A stretch of 64,000 bases of DNA from DATHAP01 sp963762865 (GCA_963762865.1 CAVXNC010000003.1:310001-374000); one strand, 5' to 3'. Shown: positions 15,388 to 24,836, counted from the stretch's first letter. Translations and numbers: made by a program. The notes: generated by a model not told the origin, from the sequence alone.

Positions 15388-17571
15388 ATGTCCGAGCACC
15401 GCCCGCTCCAGCCCGAGGTGCCCTGGGTCGAGGTCGTCGCGACCGAGGCCGACTGGGACGCCGCGGACCCGCAGCTGCTCACCGCGATGTTCAGCCACCT
15501 GACGCTGATCAGGGTCTTCGAGGAGTACGTCCTCGAGCTGGCCGCTGCGGGACTGGTCCACGGGCCGGCGCACTCGAGCATCGGTCAGGAGGGCGGAGCC
15601 GTCGGGTCGGTGCTGCCGCTGACGAGCGACGACACGGTCAACGGGTCGCACCGCGGTCACCACCAGTTCCTGGCGAAGGCGCTGCACCACGTCGAGCCCA
15701 AGGGCATCGACCCGACGGCGCCGATCGGTGACGACGTGCGGACCGTCGTGCTGCGCACCCTCGCCGAGATCTGCGGGCTGGACCGCGGGTGGAGCCACGG
15801 CCGGGGCGGCTCGATGCATCTGCAGTGGCACGACGCCGGCGCGATCGGCACCAACGCGATCGTCGGCGGCGGCGTGCCGCTGGCCGCCGGTTCGGCGTGG
15901 GCACACAAGCAGGCCGGCACCGACGCGGTCGCCGTCACCTACTTCGGCGACGGCGCGGTCAACATCGGCTCGACCCTGGAGTCGATGAACCTCGCGTCCG
16001 CCTGGAAGCTGCCGCTCTGCTTCTTCATCGAGAACAACCGCTACGCCGTGTCGACGACCGTCGACGAGGCGACCGGCGAGCACCGGCTCTCGGGTCGAGG
16101 GCCCGGCTTCGGCATCGCCAGCTGGAAGGTCGACGGCATGGACCCGGTCGCCGTCCACCTCGCGATGCAGGAGGCGGTCGCCCACATGCGCGCGGGCAAC
16201 GGCCCGGCTGTCGTCGAGGCCGACGTCTACCGCTACTTCCACCAGAACGGGCCGTTCCCCGGCTCCGCCTTCCGCTACCGCACCAAGGAGGAGGAGCAGG
16301 AGTGGCGGGCGCGCGACCCGATCGACCAGGTCGCGCTGAACCTCACCCGGCGGGGCATCGTCGACGGGGCGGTCCTGGACGCGTTCACCGACCAGGCGAA
16401 GGCCCTGCTCGCCGACCTTGGCGACGTACTGCTGGAGCCGCTCCCCGGTGGCAAGCCCGGACAACGGCAGATCAAGCCCGCCGAGTGGCCTGACCCGTCC
16501 TATGTCGACGTGGGCGTGCGCAGCGACCTCAGCGAGCTCGCGGACGCGCCCTTCGCCGACCGCGACACGTTCACCGGCGAGGTCGCGGACACGAAGTTCA
16601 TCGACGCGGTGGCCGCGGTGATGCACCGGCGGATGGAGACCGACGAGCGTGTCGTGGTGATGGGCGAGGACGTGCACCGGCTCAGCGGTGGCACCAACGG
16701 CGCGACGAAGGGGCTCGCCGACGCCTTCCCCGGGCGCATCCTCGGCACGCCCATCAGCGAGAACGCCTTCACCGGCCTCGGGGGTGGTGTCGCGCTGGAC
16801 GGTCGCTACCGACCGGTGGTCGAGCTGATGTACGCCGACTTCATGTGGGTCGCGGCCGACCAGATCTTCAACCAGATCGGCAAGGCGCGGCACATGTACG
16901 GCGGCGAGGGCGCAGTGCCCTTCGTGCTGCGCAGCAAGGTCGCGATGGGAACGGGCTACGGCTCGCAGCACTCGATGGACCCGGCCGGTGTCTTCGCGAC
17001 GGCGCCCGGTTGGCGGATCGTCGCACCGTCGACGCCCTTCGACTACGTCGGGCTGATGAACACCGCGCTGCGGCTCGAGGACCCGGTGGTCGTGCTCGAG
17101 CACGTCGACCTCTACGGGTCGACCGGCGAGGGGCCCGTGGACGACTTCGACTTCTGCCTCCCGGTGGGGAAGGCGGCGGTGCGTCGCGTCGGATCGGACG
17201 TCACCGTCCTCAGCTACCTCGCGATGACGCCGTACGTCCTCGAGGCAGCCGAGCAGGTGGCCGCCGACGTGGATGCAGAGGTCATCGACCTGCGCTGGCT
17301 GGACCGGGCGAGCATCGACTGGGACACGATCGGTGAGAGCATCCGCAAGACCAACCGGGTCCTGGTGGCCGAGCAGGGCGCGCGCGGCACGTCCTACGGC
17401 GGCTGGCTGGCCGACGAGATCCAGCGCCGGTTCTTCGACTGGCTGGACCACCCGGTCGAGCGGGTCACCGGCGGCGACGCGTCACCGTCGATCAGCAAGG
17501 TGCTCGAGCGGGCGGCGATCGCGCGCTCGGAGGAAGTCGTCACCGCGCTGCGCCAGATCGCGGAGGCCTGA
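15388..17571 (+). CDS. Thiamine-diphosphate 2-oxoacid/acetoin dehydrogenase E1, alpha and beta subunits fused
   Basis: 727 residues. The first ~360 residues are the alpha subunit with the ThDP motif GDGAVNIGSTLESMNLA ... ENN; the rest, from DTKFIDAVAAVMHRRMETDE, is the transketolase-like beta subunit with MGEDV and the E-N-AFTGLGGG region. Bacterial acetoin and branched-chain enzymes usually have two genes, so this is a fusion. It decarboxylates a 2-oxoacid or acetoin and acylates the lipoyl group of the E2 encoded three bases downstream. GAGGGGAG precedes the ATG. Under GntR operator 2. Substrate cannot be told from sequence. Confidence 0.88.
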   Translation: MSEHRPLQPEVPWVEVVATEADWDAADPQLLTAMFSHLTLIRVFEEYVLELAAAGLVHGPAHSSIGQEGGAVGSVLPLTSDDTVNGSHRGHHQFLAKALHHVEPKGIDPTAPIGDDVRTVVLRTLAEICGLDRGWSHGRGGSMHLQWHDAGAIGTNAIVGGGVPLAAGSAWAHKQAGTDAVAVTYFGDGAVNIGSTLESMNLASAWKLPLCFFIENNRYAVSTTVDEATGEHRLSGRGPGFGIASWKVDGMDPVAVHLAMQEAVAHMRAGNGPAVVEADVYRYFHQNGPFPGSAFRYRTKEEEQEWRARDPIDQVALNLTRRGIVDGAVLDAFTDQAKALLADLGDVLLEPLPGGKPGQRQIKPAEWPDPSYVDVGVRSDLSELADAPFADRDTFTGEVADTKFIDAVAAVMHRRMETDERVVVMGEDVHRLSGGTNGATKGLADAFPGRILGTPISENAFTGLGGGVALDGRYRPVVELMYADFMWVAADQIFNQIGKARHMYGGEGAVPFVLRSKVAMGTGYGSQHSMDPAGVFATAPGWRIVAPSTPFDYVGLMNTALRLEDPVVVLEHVDLYGSTGEGPVDDFDFCLPVGKAAVRRVGSDVTVLSYLAMTPYVLEAAEQVAADVDAEVIDLRWLDRASIDWDTIGESIRKTNRVLVAEQGARGTSYGGWLADEIQRRFFDWLDHPVERVTGGDASPSISKVLERAAIARSEEVVTALRQIAEA

Positions 17572-17574
17572 GCC

Positions 17575-18921
17575 GTGCCCGAGCTGCTGCGGATGCCGGA
17601 GATAGCGACCGGGACCAACGAGGCCGTCCTGTCGAGCTGGTCGGTGGCCGAGAACGCGTCGGTGTCGGCGCGCGACGTGGTGGCGACCGTCGAGACCGCG
17701 AAGGCCGTCGTCGACGTCGAGGCCGAGACGGACGGCGTGATCCTGCGGCTGCTCGTCGAGCCCGGAGCCGAGGTCGAGACCGGCGCGCCGATCGCCCTGG
17801 TCGGCGCGGCGGGGGAGTCGGTCACGGATCTCGATGCGGCCCTGCGCGACCTCGGGGTGACCGACGTCCCGACGACCCCCGCGACCGTCGAACCGCACCG
17901 AGAGCCGGCTGGGGAGGTCGCCGTCGAGGTGCCGGAGGCGGCACCTGCGCCGTCGCCGCTGGCCGGGGCTGCCGAGTCGTCGTCTGCCTCGTCGACCGCT
18001 GGTTCGAACGGCTCCAACGGACATGCGCACGGCCGGGTCTTCGCCAGCCCGCTCGCCAGACGGCTGGCGCACGAGTCAGGACTGCGGGTCGAGGACCTGT
18101 CCGGCACCGGGCCGGGTGGGCGCATCGTGCGGCGCGACGTCGAGCGTGCGCAGGCCGAGGGTGGTGCCGACAGCGGCGCGACGCGGCCAGCCGCTCCGGC
18201 CGCCGTGCCGGCCGGCCAGGCGCCCGGGTCGCGGGGCGCGGCCGGGTTCCGCGACGTACCGCACTCGAAGCTGCGCAGGCTCGTCGCGGAGAGGCTGACG
18301 GAGAGCAAGACCACCGCGCCGCACTTCTACCTGCGCGCGACCGTGCCGGTCGACCGGCTGCTCGCGCTTCGCGCCGAGCTGAACGACGGCGCGGAGACCC
18401 GGATCTCGGTCAACGACCTGGTGGTCAAGGCGGTCGCGCGGGCGCACGTCGCGGTGCCTGACCTGAACGTGACGTGGGGCCCGGACGCCGTGCGGCACTA
18501 CGACTCGGTCGACGTCGCGGTGGCCGTCGCGACCGACAACGGGCTGGTGACGCCGGTGCTGCGCGGTGTCGAGGACATGACCATCACGACCGTCGCGCGG
18601 ACCACCCGCGATCTTGCCGAGCGGGCGAGGTCCGGACAGCTGCGCCAGCACGAGCTCGAGGGCGGCTCGATCAGCGTGACGAACCTCGGGATGCACGGCA
18701 CCGAGGAGTTCGCTGCGATCATCAACCCGCCGCAGGCCGCGATCCTCGCGGTGGGCGCCGCGCGCGAGGAGCCGGTGGCCGTGGACGGCCGGCTCGAGGT
18801 GGCGACGGTCATGCGGCTGACGTTGTCGGTCGACCACCGGCCGGTCGACGGGGTCGTCGGCGCCCGCTGGCTGGCCGCCCTGACCGACCTGCTGCAGCAC
18901 CCGGCCCGCATCCTCGCCTGA
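17575..18921 (+). CDS. Dihydrolipoamide acyltransferase (E2)
   Basis: 448 residues, GTG start. One lipoyl domain (Lys43 in VETAKAVVDVE), a Pro/Ala/Ser linker at about 95-150, an E3-binding domain (FASPLARRLAHESGL ... TGPGGRIVRRDV), a second linker and the catalytic trimer domain with the C-terminal HRPVDG active site (His421, Asp425). Forms the core of the dehydrogenase complex with the upstream E1 fusion. No E3 (dihydrolipoamide dehydrogenase) gene lies in the window, so the complex must share the housekeeping E3. Confidence 0.92.
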   Translation: MPELLRMPEIATGTNEAVLSSWSVAENASVSARDVVATVETAKAVVDVEAETDGVILRLLVEPGAEVETGAPIALVGAAGESVTDLDAALRDLGVTDVPTTPATVEPHREPAGEVAVEVPEAAPAPSPLAGAAESSSASSTAGSNGSNGHAHGRVFASPLARRLAHESGLRVEDLSGTGPGGRIVRRDVERAQAEGGADSGATRPAAPAAVPAGQAPGSRGAAGFRDVPHSKLRRLVAERLTESKTTAPHFYLRATVPVDRLLALRAELNDGAETRISVNDLVVKAVARAHVAVPDLNVTWGPDAVRHYDSVDVAVAVATDNGLVTPVLRGVEDMTITTVARTTRDLAERARSGQLRQHELEGGSISVTNLGMHGTEEFAAIINPPQAAILAVGAAREEPVAVDGRLEVATVMRLTLSVDHRPVDGVVGARWLAALTDLLQHPARILA

Positions 18922-18938
18922 GGGTGCACGCTGAGGGC

Positions 18939-19325
18939 ATGAGTGAGCCGCTGCGCGTCGTACGCCCTGACGGTCTGGAGCCGGCCGACCCGACCCCGGG
19001 GATGGTGCGGCAGAAGGCGTTCGAGGCACCCGGCCTGTGGGCCGGCGTCGTCGACACCGACCCCGGCACGGTCTCCGGCTGGCACCACCACGGGGCGCAC
19101 GAGTCGAGCCTCTACCTCCTCTCCGGCACGATGCGCTTCGAGTTCGGCGCAGGTGGTTCGTCGGTGATCGAGGCGCAGGCCGGTGACTTCGTGCACGTGC
19201 CTGCCGGTGTCGTGCACCGGGAGGTCAACCCGGGCGACGTGGTCAGCCGCGCGGTCATCGCCCGGGCCGGAGAGGGCGTCCCGACGGTGAACGTCGACGG
19301 TCCGGATGCGACCGCCGACGGCTAG
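18939..19325 (+). CDS. Cupin-domain protein
   Basis: 128 residues, single cupin barrel with GWHHHGAHESSLYLLSGTMRF (first motif; His triplet 48-50 region) and AGDFVHVPAGVVHRE (second motif), so four metal ligands can be named. Possible small-molecule dioxygenase, isomerase or sensor. ATG 17 bases after the E2 stop, same operon as E1 and E2. No signal peptide. Probably a metabolic accessory to the 2-oxoacid dehydrogenase; exact reaction unknown. Confidence 0.82.
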   Translation: MSEPLRVVRPDGLEPADPTPGMVRQKAFEAPGLWAGVVDTDPGTVSGWHHHGAHESSLYLLSGTMRFEFGAGGSSVIEAQAGDFVHVPAGVVHREVNPGDVVSRAVIARAGEGVPTVNVDGPDATADG

Positions 19326-19327
19326 GC

Positions 19328-19756
19328 CTACTGCGCGACCAGCCAGGTGACTCGCGACATGGTTGTCGCGTAGTGGAAGACGACGAGCACCGCGAGGACG
19401 ACACCGAAGACCGTCTCCCCGGCCCACGTCACAGCCACCGCACCGCCGAGGAGGACGACGAGCTCGACGACGAGACGTACGGCGCCCGGCACCCGCACCG
19501 GCGCCTCGTTGGACCCTCCGGAGTCGCCGTCGACGCGGAACGTGCCCCACGCGCCGGCCGCCGCAGACACGAGCACGAGGGCGAGCAGCCACCGCAGCCA
19601 CCCGCCGAGCGCCTCCCCGCCGAGCTCCCACCCCGTCAGCGCCCAGGCCACCAGCGACGCCATCTCGAGCCCGAAACGCAGGCCCAGCTGCCAGGCGGGC
19701 ACGTCCGGCGGAGGTGATCCCGCGGAGCCCTGGACGCGCGGATCGCGGCCTGTCAC
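19328..19756 (-). CDS. Small integral membrane protein, YrdB/DUF2568-like
   Basis: 142 residues, four predicted membrane segments (for example WLRWLLALVLVSAAAGAWG and LVVELVVLLGGAVAVTWAG) and the WGTFRV motif typical of DUF2568 proteins, followed by PVRVPGAVRLVVEL. GTG at 19756 is the best start because upstream sequence is not family-like. Function unknown. Convergent with the cupin gene (two-base gap) and divergent from the next membrane gene. Confidence 0.75.
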   Translation of the reverse strand: MTGRDPRVQGSAGSPPPDVPAWQLGLRFGLEMASLVAWALTGWELGGEALGGWLRWLLALVLVSAAAGAWGTFRVDGDSGGSNEAPVRVPGAVRLVVELVVLLGGAVAVTWAGETVFGVVLAVLVVFHYATTMSRVTWLVAQ

Positions 19757-19812
19757 CCTCGCCCCATGGTGGTCACGCTGCTCATCGTGGCAGGTGTCGC
19801 GGCGAGGCAGCC

Positions 19813-20185
19813 GTGACCACGGCGCTAGGTCCGATCCCCGCAACGTCGAGCGCCTCGGCAGCCGCGTCGTGGGCTGACCTGCGGCTGCTGACGTACGTCG
19901 CCGCAGCTGACCTGGTCTTCGTGGCAGGGGTCCTGGCGCCGTACCTGACGCGGGCCGACCACCCGACCACGAGCGTCGACGCGTGGCTGGGTCTGCCGGC
20001 GTACGCCTCGCTCTTCCTGCTGCCGATGGTGGCGGTCGCCGCTGGTGCTGTTGCTGCGACCCGGTTGGGCGTCGGCGGGCAGCAGACGGCGCGTCGCAGT
20101 AGCCGTCCTCGTGCTCGCCGTGGCGGGCTTCGTCGCCTATGTCTCGCCGCTCGGGGTGTCGGCGGTGCGCTGGTTCCTCGACTGA
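19813..20185 (+). CDS. Small membrane protein, frame broken near its C-terminus
   Basis: About 123 residues if one extra base near 20085-20095 is discounted. Hydrophobic segments: LLTYVAAADLVFVAGVLAPY, then ASLFLLPMVAVAAGAVAAT, and in the shifted frame VAVAVLVLAVAGFVAYVSP followed by VSAVRWFLD and a stop. The shifted frame supplies a full membrane helix and a stop codon before the next gene, so the break is probably an error in the sequence. No recognised family. GTG start is tentative. Confidence 0.5.
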
Positions 20186-20256
20186 CGGGCGTCCCGCTTC
20201 GGCCGCGTAGGGTCGGCGTCGCACGGGACGACCACCGCATCGAGCCGAGGAACCAC

Positions 20257-20835
20257 ATGCTGCGCAGGGCCTTCGCCCGGACGGTCCTCCGGCTCGCCCG
20301 CTGGCGCACGGTCGGCGAGGTGCCGCGCACCGGGATCCTGGTCGGCGCTCCGCACACCTCCAACTGGGACTGGGTGGCGATGCTGCTGCTCACCTGGAGC
20401 CAGGGTGTCCAGGCACGCGTCCTGATCAAGCGCGAGCTCTTCCGCGGCCCGCTCGCTCCGCTGCTGCGGGTCACCGGCGGCATCCCGCTCGACCGGCGGA
20501 ACCCGGGCGAGACCGTGCGAGCGCTCCTCGCCGAGGCGACTCGCGACGACCGCTTCCTGCTCGTGCTCGCCGCCGAGGGGACCCGAGGCAAGGGCGAGCA
20601 CTGGAAGTCGGGCTTCTACCGGATCTCCCAGCAGACCGGCCTGCCGATCTCGCTCGGGTTCATCGACGGACCCACACGCTCGATGGGCTTCGGACCGACG
20701 TTCTCCCCGACCGGTGACATCGCTGCCGACATGGACCGGGTCCGTGCGTTCTACGCCGACAAGCACGGCGTACGTCCGGCCAACCGCACCGAGCCGCGCC
20801 TGCGTGACGAGGGCCGGTCGACACCGTCTGTCTAG
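20257..20835 (+). CDS. 1-acyl-sn-glycerol-3-phosphate acyltransferase-like (PlsC family)
   Basis: 192 residues. HX4D acyltransferase motif at 33-38 (HTSNWD), substrate loop GGIPLDRR at about 77-84, EGTRGKGEHWKSGFY at about 115-129. Short form of the glycerolipid acyltransferase family, as in many actinomycetes; acylates lysophosphatidate or a related lipid at the membrane inner face. Start ATG at 20257: the same frame is open upstream through the neighbouring membrane gene only because of that gene's frame break. Confidence 0.85.
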   Translation: MLRRAFARTVLRLARWRTVGEVPRTGILVGAPHTSNWDWVAMLLLTWSQGVQARVLIKRELFRGPLAPLLRVTGGIPLDRRNPGETVRALLAEATRDDRFLLVLAAEGTRGKGEHWKSGFYRISQQTGLPISLGFIDGPTRSMGFGPTFSPTGDIAADMDRVRAFYADKHGVRPANRTEPRLRDEGRSTPSV

Positions 20836-20846
20836 CGGCCCGTGCC

Positions 20847-21476
20847 TCAGGCGACCCGCCGGCCAGGGATCTCCCATGCCTCGGCCAGCCGCGACGTACG
20901 CACCGAACGGGCGTCACCGAAGAGGTCGCAGAACTTCATGATGAGCGGGTCCCAGGCCTCGGGGTCGATGTGGTCGGTGCCTGGGACGCGCAGGGCGTCC
21001 TCGACGTGCACGCGCAGCACCTCGAGCTCGAAGGCCGTCGCCTCGACGTCGGGGGCGCCGAACGGGTGGGCGGACGTCACCCGGGACTCGAGCTGCACCG
21101 GGCACTCCTGCACCCGGTCGGCACGCACGAGGTCGGCGGGCTGCGCCGTGAGCCCCGCGACTGCGAACTTGTCCGCGACGTGCCGGTAGCCCATCCGCGC
21201 CTTGCGGGGGATGACGAGGTCGGCGCCGGTGGTCAGCGCAAGGGCGTCAACGGCGTGCGCGAGCGAGGAGGGCGCAAGGTTCAGCACGCACTCGCCCTCG
21301 CGTAGCAGGTTCTGGGTCGTCCGAGAGGCGTCGGCCATGCCGACCATGGCGCTCTGCCCGAGCCACCAGGCAGAAGACATCGGTGCGACGTTGGTGGTGC
21401 CGTCGGGGTTGCGCGAGCTGATCAGGACGACCGGCGTGCCGAAGTAGAGGACCTTGAGCGGGACGGGCGAGTGCAT
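20847..21476 (-). CDS. Flavin reductase-like FMN-binding protein
   Basis: 209 residues, flavin reductase (DIM6/NTAB) split-barrel fold: VLISSRNPDGTTNVAPMSSAWWL (N-terminal FMN loop, key residues NVAPMSS), later NLAPSSLA and CPVQLE. It would bind FMN and supply reduced flavin or reduce a flavin-like substrate. Starts 64 bases downstream of the AhpD-like gene and is the last gene of the long operon that begins at 30293. The position suggests a partner oxygenase reaction, but no two-component monooxygenase is in the window. Confidence 0.82.
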   Translation of the reverse strand: MHSPVPLKVLYFGTPVVLISSRNPDGTTNVAPMSSAWWLGQSAMVGMADASRTTQNLLREGECVLNLAPSSLAHAVDALALTTGADLVIPRKARMGYRHVADKFAVAGLTAQPADLVRADRVQECPVQLESRVTSAHPFGAPDVEATAFELEVLRVHVEDALRVPGTDHIDPEAWDPLIMKFCDLFGDARSVRTSRLAEAWEIPGRRVA

Positions 21477-21540
21477 GTGTCGAGCATGCCGACGCGGCTG
21501 GCGGACTTCTGGCGGCTATCGGACGTCGCGTCCGAGCCCG

Positions 21541-22176
21541 TCAGGACGTCGGTCCGGACGCGGCCCAGTAGTCGGCTGACGACTTGCTGGCGGCCAGTGC
21601 CTCGGCGTCCTCGAAGCCGGGTGCCATCGAGGCCGACGTCCCGGGCAGCACCTGGTGGTGCTCGATGCCGAGCATGCGGAGCCAGCTCTGCTGGCCGAAG
21701 GTCAGCGCGACGAAGCAGCCCAGCTCGACCAGCTCCGGCTCGGAGAAGTGTCCGTGCATCCGCTCCCAGAAGGCGTCGTCGGTGTCGAGGCGCCAGGTGA
21801 TGGCCTCGGCGTAGGCGAGCGCTGCCTTCTGCCGGTCGTCGTAACGGTCCGACGACTCGAAGTTGAGCAGCTCGTCGTACTGCTGCTCGAGCAGCCCGGC
21901 TGTCGTCGCCTTGATCGACCGCTGGTTGCCGCAGAACTCGCACTTGACGGTGCGCGAGACGTAGACCCGGCAGAGCTCCTTGACGGAGTGGTCGAGCACG
22001 CCCTCGTGGAAGACGGCCTTCCACGAGTCGGCGAAGGCCCAGAAGGCGTTGGGTGCGTGGGCGCGCACCGCCGACGACTCCGGCCGTGGGGTCCCCTCGC
22101 GGGCACAGCGCTGCATCTCCTCCTGCATCCGCTCGTCCATCGACTCGACAGGCACGTAGCTGATCCGCTGGGTCAT
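21541..22176 (-). CDS. Carboxymuconolactone decarboxylase/AhpD-like protein
   Basis: 211 residues. All-helical AhpD/CMD fold with the redox-type CEFCGNQRSIKA (CxxC) at about residues 80-91, which in AhpD is the catalytic pair. So it may be a peroxidase/disulfide protein or a decarboxylase-fold enzyme. ATG preceded by GAGGA. Thirty bases after the molybdenum hydroxylase stop, same operon. In catabolic operons such proteins often accompany ring or oxoacid degradation; the actual role here is unknown. Confidence 0.8.
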   Translation of the reverse strand: MTQRISYVPVESMDERMQEEMQRCAREGTPRPESSAVRAHAPNAFWAFADSWKAVFHEGVLDHSVKELCRVYVSRTVKCEFCGNQRSIKATTAGLLEQQYDELLNFESSDRYDDRQKAALAYAEAITWRLDTDDAFWERMHGHFSEPELVELGCFVALTFGQQSWLRMLGIEHHQVLPGTSASMAPGFEDAEALAASKSSADYWAASGPTS

Positions 22177-22206
22177 CTCGGTCCTCCTCGGTAGTTCGGT
22201 GATGAG

Positions 22207-24360
22207 TCAGGCGTCGAGCGCGGCGACCACCTTCTCGGGGGTCAGGGGCAGGTCGCGCACGCGTACGCCGACCGCTGCTGCCAGCGCATTGCCGATCGCT
22301 GCGGCAGTCGGCCCCTGCGACGCCTCGCCGGCGCCCACCGACGGCAGCTCGGGCCGGTCGAGCAGCAGCACTTCGACCTGCGGGGTCTCACTGAAGCGCA
22401 GGATCGGGTAGGTCTCCCAGTCGACGCTGGTGATCCGCGTGCGGTCGAAGGTGACCTGCTCCTTCAGGGTCCATGACGTCGACTGAACTGCACCGCCCTC
22501 GATCTGGTTGCGTACGCCGTCGGGGTTGACCACCCGGCCGACGTCGACGGCCAGCGTGAGGCGACGTACCCGCACGTCGCTCACCGCTTCGACCTCGGCG
22601 ACGACGGCGCAGTAGGCGCCCTTCACCTTGTAGCGCGCGTAGCCCAGCCCGAGCGCCACGTCGCCGCCGCGCGGCCGGTCACGCCACCCCACGTGGTCGG
22701 CCACCGCCTGCAGCACCGCGCGGCCGCGGTCGTCGTCGAGGTGGCTGAGCCGGAAGTCGAGCGGGTCCACGCCGGCGCAGTCGGCGGCCTCGTCCATCAT
22801 CGACTCGATCGCGAAGACGTTGCCGTAGGCGCCGAGCGTCCGCAGCGACGACGTGCGCAGCGCGACGTCCTGCCGGCGATGGCCGCGGATCCGGTGCACC
22901 GGGACGGTGTAGCCCGGTACCGCGTTGCGCGTGCTGCCGGCGCCGCGCTCGGCGGGCGGGTCCACCGGATCGGGGAGCCGCTGACCGTCGGTCAGGTGCG
23001 CGTAGGCCAGCAGCCCCGGCGACCCTGCGAAGCCCGGCCGCGAGGTGTGGCCCTGGCTCCAGATGTCAGCCTCCCAGCACACCATCCGGCCCTCGGCGGA
23101 GAGGCAGACGCCGACGTCGACCGCCATCGCCGAGCCGAAGGGCGACCACGACAGCTCGTCGGCCCGCCGCCAGCGCACGTGCACCGGACGGCCCGGCACC
23201 GCCCGTGCGAGCAGCACCGCGTCGAAGGCTGCGTCGTCGGCGCCGTTGTGCCCGTAGGCGCCGGCGCCCTCCGCGTGCTCGACCGCCACCATGTCGGGCG
23301 CGAGCCCGAGTGCCGACGCGATCGCGCCGCGCAGCCCGAAGACGTTCTGCGTGTGGCTCCACACGTGCACCCCGGTGGAGTCCGCCGACCACTGCGCCAT
23401 CCCGCAGCTCGGTGACATCGACGCGTGCGCCAGGAACGGTCGCGTGTAGGTCGCCGACAGCTTGCGCACCTGCGACTGACTGTCGCCTGCGTCCGCGGCG
23501 TCGCCGGAGACCTCGGCGTCGAAGGTGGTGACCGGCCCGTCGCGCAGGTACGCCGCCAGGTCGGCCTGGTCCGGCAGTGACTCGTGCTCCTGCCACGCCG
23601 ACGCCGACCGCAGCGCCTCCGCCGCCAGGTCCGCCTGCCACTCGTCGGCCGCGACGACACCGAGGAAGGAGCCGTCGCGCACGACCGCGCACACGCCGGG
23701 CATCGCCTCCACGGCCTCGGTCGACACGTCGGTCAACGTCGCGGCGGGCGAGGGCGGCCGGACGACCTGCCCCCACAGCTGGTCGGGCAGGACCAGGTCC
23801 TGGATGAATCGGGCGCGGCCCCGGATCTTGTCGGGAAGGTCGACCCGGGGGAGCGATGTGCCGGTCAACGGGCTCTCGCCCGGCTTGCGGACCGGGACCG
23901 ACGCGTCGACGTCCACGTCGAGGCGTACGTCGGCCGCCAGCTCGCCGTAGGACGCCCAGCCGTCGCCGTCCCGCGGCCCGAAGCCGCCGTCGCGCAGGTC
24001 GATGTCTGCCGCCCCGACACCGAAGCGACGCGCCGCAGCAGCGACGAACAGCGCCCTGGCATGGGCACATGCGGCGCGCACCGCAGCGCCGGAGTCGGCG
24101 ACCGACATGCTGCCGGCGGTCGGGCCCTCGTCGGGGCCGCCGGCCGTGGTCGCGCCGTGCACGAGGACCCGCTCGGCCGGCGCACCCAGCTCGTCGGCCG
24201 CCAGCTGGGTCAGCGCCGTCAGGATGCCCTGGCCGAGCTCCACCTTCCCGACCTGCACGTGCACCGTGCCGTCGTCGTCGACCCGCACCCACGTCGACAG
24301 GCGCGGGTTGGCGGCGACGTCCTTCGGCACGTCGGGCTGCAGCCGCTCGGGGGGCGTCAC
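22207..24360 (-). CDS. Molybdenum hydroxylase large subunit (xanthine dehydrogenase/IorB family)
   Basis: 717 residues. Molybdopterin-binding aldehyde oxidase/xanthine dehydrogenase fold: VGKVELGQGILTALTQLAAD near the N-terminus, GAGAYGHNGADDAAFDA mid-protein, and catalytic Glu in VGAGEASQGPTAAAIGNA near the C-terminus. The domain order and co-encoded short [2Fe-2S] protein match the two-subunit isoquinoline 1-oxidoreductase type that hydroxylates N-heteroaromatics or oxidises aldehydes. No FAD subunit gene is present, as in IorAB. GTG overlaps the stop of the iron-sulfur gene. No Tat signal, so cytoplasmic. Substrate unknown. Confidence 0.88.
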   Translation of the reverse strand: MTPPERLQPDVPKDVAANPRLSTWVRVDDDGTVHVQVGKVELGQGILTALTQLAADELGAPAERVLVHGATTAGGPDEGPTAGSMSVADSGAAVRAACAHARALFVAAAARRFGVGAADIDLRDGGFGPRDGDGWASYGELAADVRLDVDVDASVPVRKPGESPLTGTSLPRVDLPDKIRGRARFIQDLVLPDQLWGQVVRPPSPAATLTDVSTEAVEAMPGVCAVVRDGSFLGVVAADEWQADLAAEALRSASAWQEHESLPDQADLAAYLRDGPVTTFDAEVSGDAADAGDSQSQVRKLSATYTRPFLAHASMSPSCGMAQWSADSTGVHVWSHTQNVFGLRGAIASALGLAPDMVAVEHAEGAGAYGHNGADDAAFDAVLLARAVPGRPVHVRWRRADELSWSPFGSAMAVDVGVCLSAEGRMVCWEADIWSQGHTSRPGFAGSPGLLAYAHLTDGQRLPDPVDPPAERGAGSTRNAVPGYTVPVHRIRGHRRQDVALRTSSLRTLGAYGNVFAIESMMDEAADCAGVDPLDFRLSHLDDDRGRAVLQAVADHVGWRDRPRGGDVALGLGYARYKVKGAYCAVVAEVEAVSDVRVRRLTLAVDVGRVVNPDGVRNQIEGGAVQSTSWTLKEQVTFDRTRITSVDWETYPILRFSETPQVEVLLLDRPELPSVGAGEASQGPTAAAIGNALAAAVGVRVRDLPLTPEKVVAALDA

Positions 24361-24836
24361 TGCTCGGCCGCCCTGAGAACGGCGGTGACCATCCGGCGCT
24401 GAACGCCGCAGCGACAGAGGTTCCGGTCGAGCGCCGCGACGACGTCCGACTCGGTCGGGGCGGGGTTGTCGGCCAGCAGCCCGGCCGCCGACACCAGGAT
24501 GCCGGAGACGCAGAACGCGCACTGGGCAGCCTGCTCGTCGAGGAAGGCCTGCTGCACCGGGTGCAGCTCGTCACCGTCGGCCAGCCCCTCGACAGTCACA
24601 ACCGTCTTGCCCTCGACCGACCACAGCGGGGTGTCGCAGGCCGGGGCCGCCCTGCCGTCGATCAGCACGAAGCACGCGCCGCACAGCCCGACCCCGCAAC
24701 CGAAGCGCGGTCCTGTCAGGCCGAGCTCGGTGCGCAGCACGTGCAGCAGAGGAGTGTCCGGGTGGCTGTCGACCGTCGTGGGCGCCCCGTTCACCGTCAC
24801 GGTCACGGAAGTCCCCGAGGTCTCGGCCGAGCTCAC
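24357..24836 (-). CDS. Molybdenum hydroxylase [2Fe-2S] small subunit (IorA-like)
   Basis: 159 residues. Plant-type cluster ligands Cys47, Cys52, Cys55 and Cys67 (FGCGVGLCGACFVL ... APAC) and the second helical-domain cluster ligands Cys106, Cys109, Cys141, Cys143 (CAFCVSG, LCRCG). This is the complete ligand set of the family. Transfers electrons from the molybdenum centre. GTG overlaps the stop of the amidohydrolase gene; its stop overlaps the large subunit start, so all three are coupled. Confidence 0.93.
   Translation of the reverse strand: MSSAETSGTSVTVTVNGAPTTVDSHPDTPLLHVLRTELGLTGPRFGCGVGLCGACFVLIDGRAAPACDTPLWSVEGKTVVTVEGLADGDELHPVQQAFLDEQAAQCAFCVSGILVSAAGLLADNPAPTESDVVAALDRNLCRCGVQRRMVTAVLRAAEQ

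Noticed and set aside
19766..19816. 16-codon frame starting ATGGTGGTC
   Set aside because: No Shine-Dalgarno, short, overlaps the start of the next gene; not supported.
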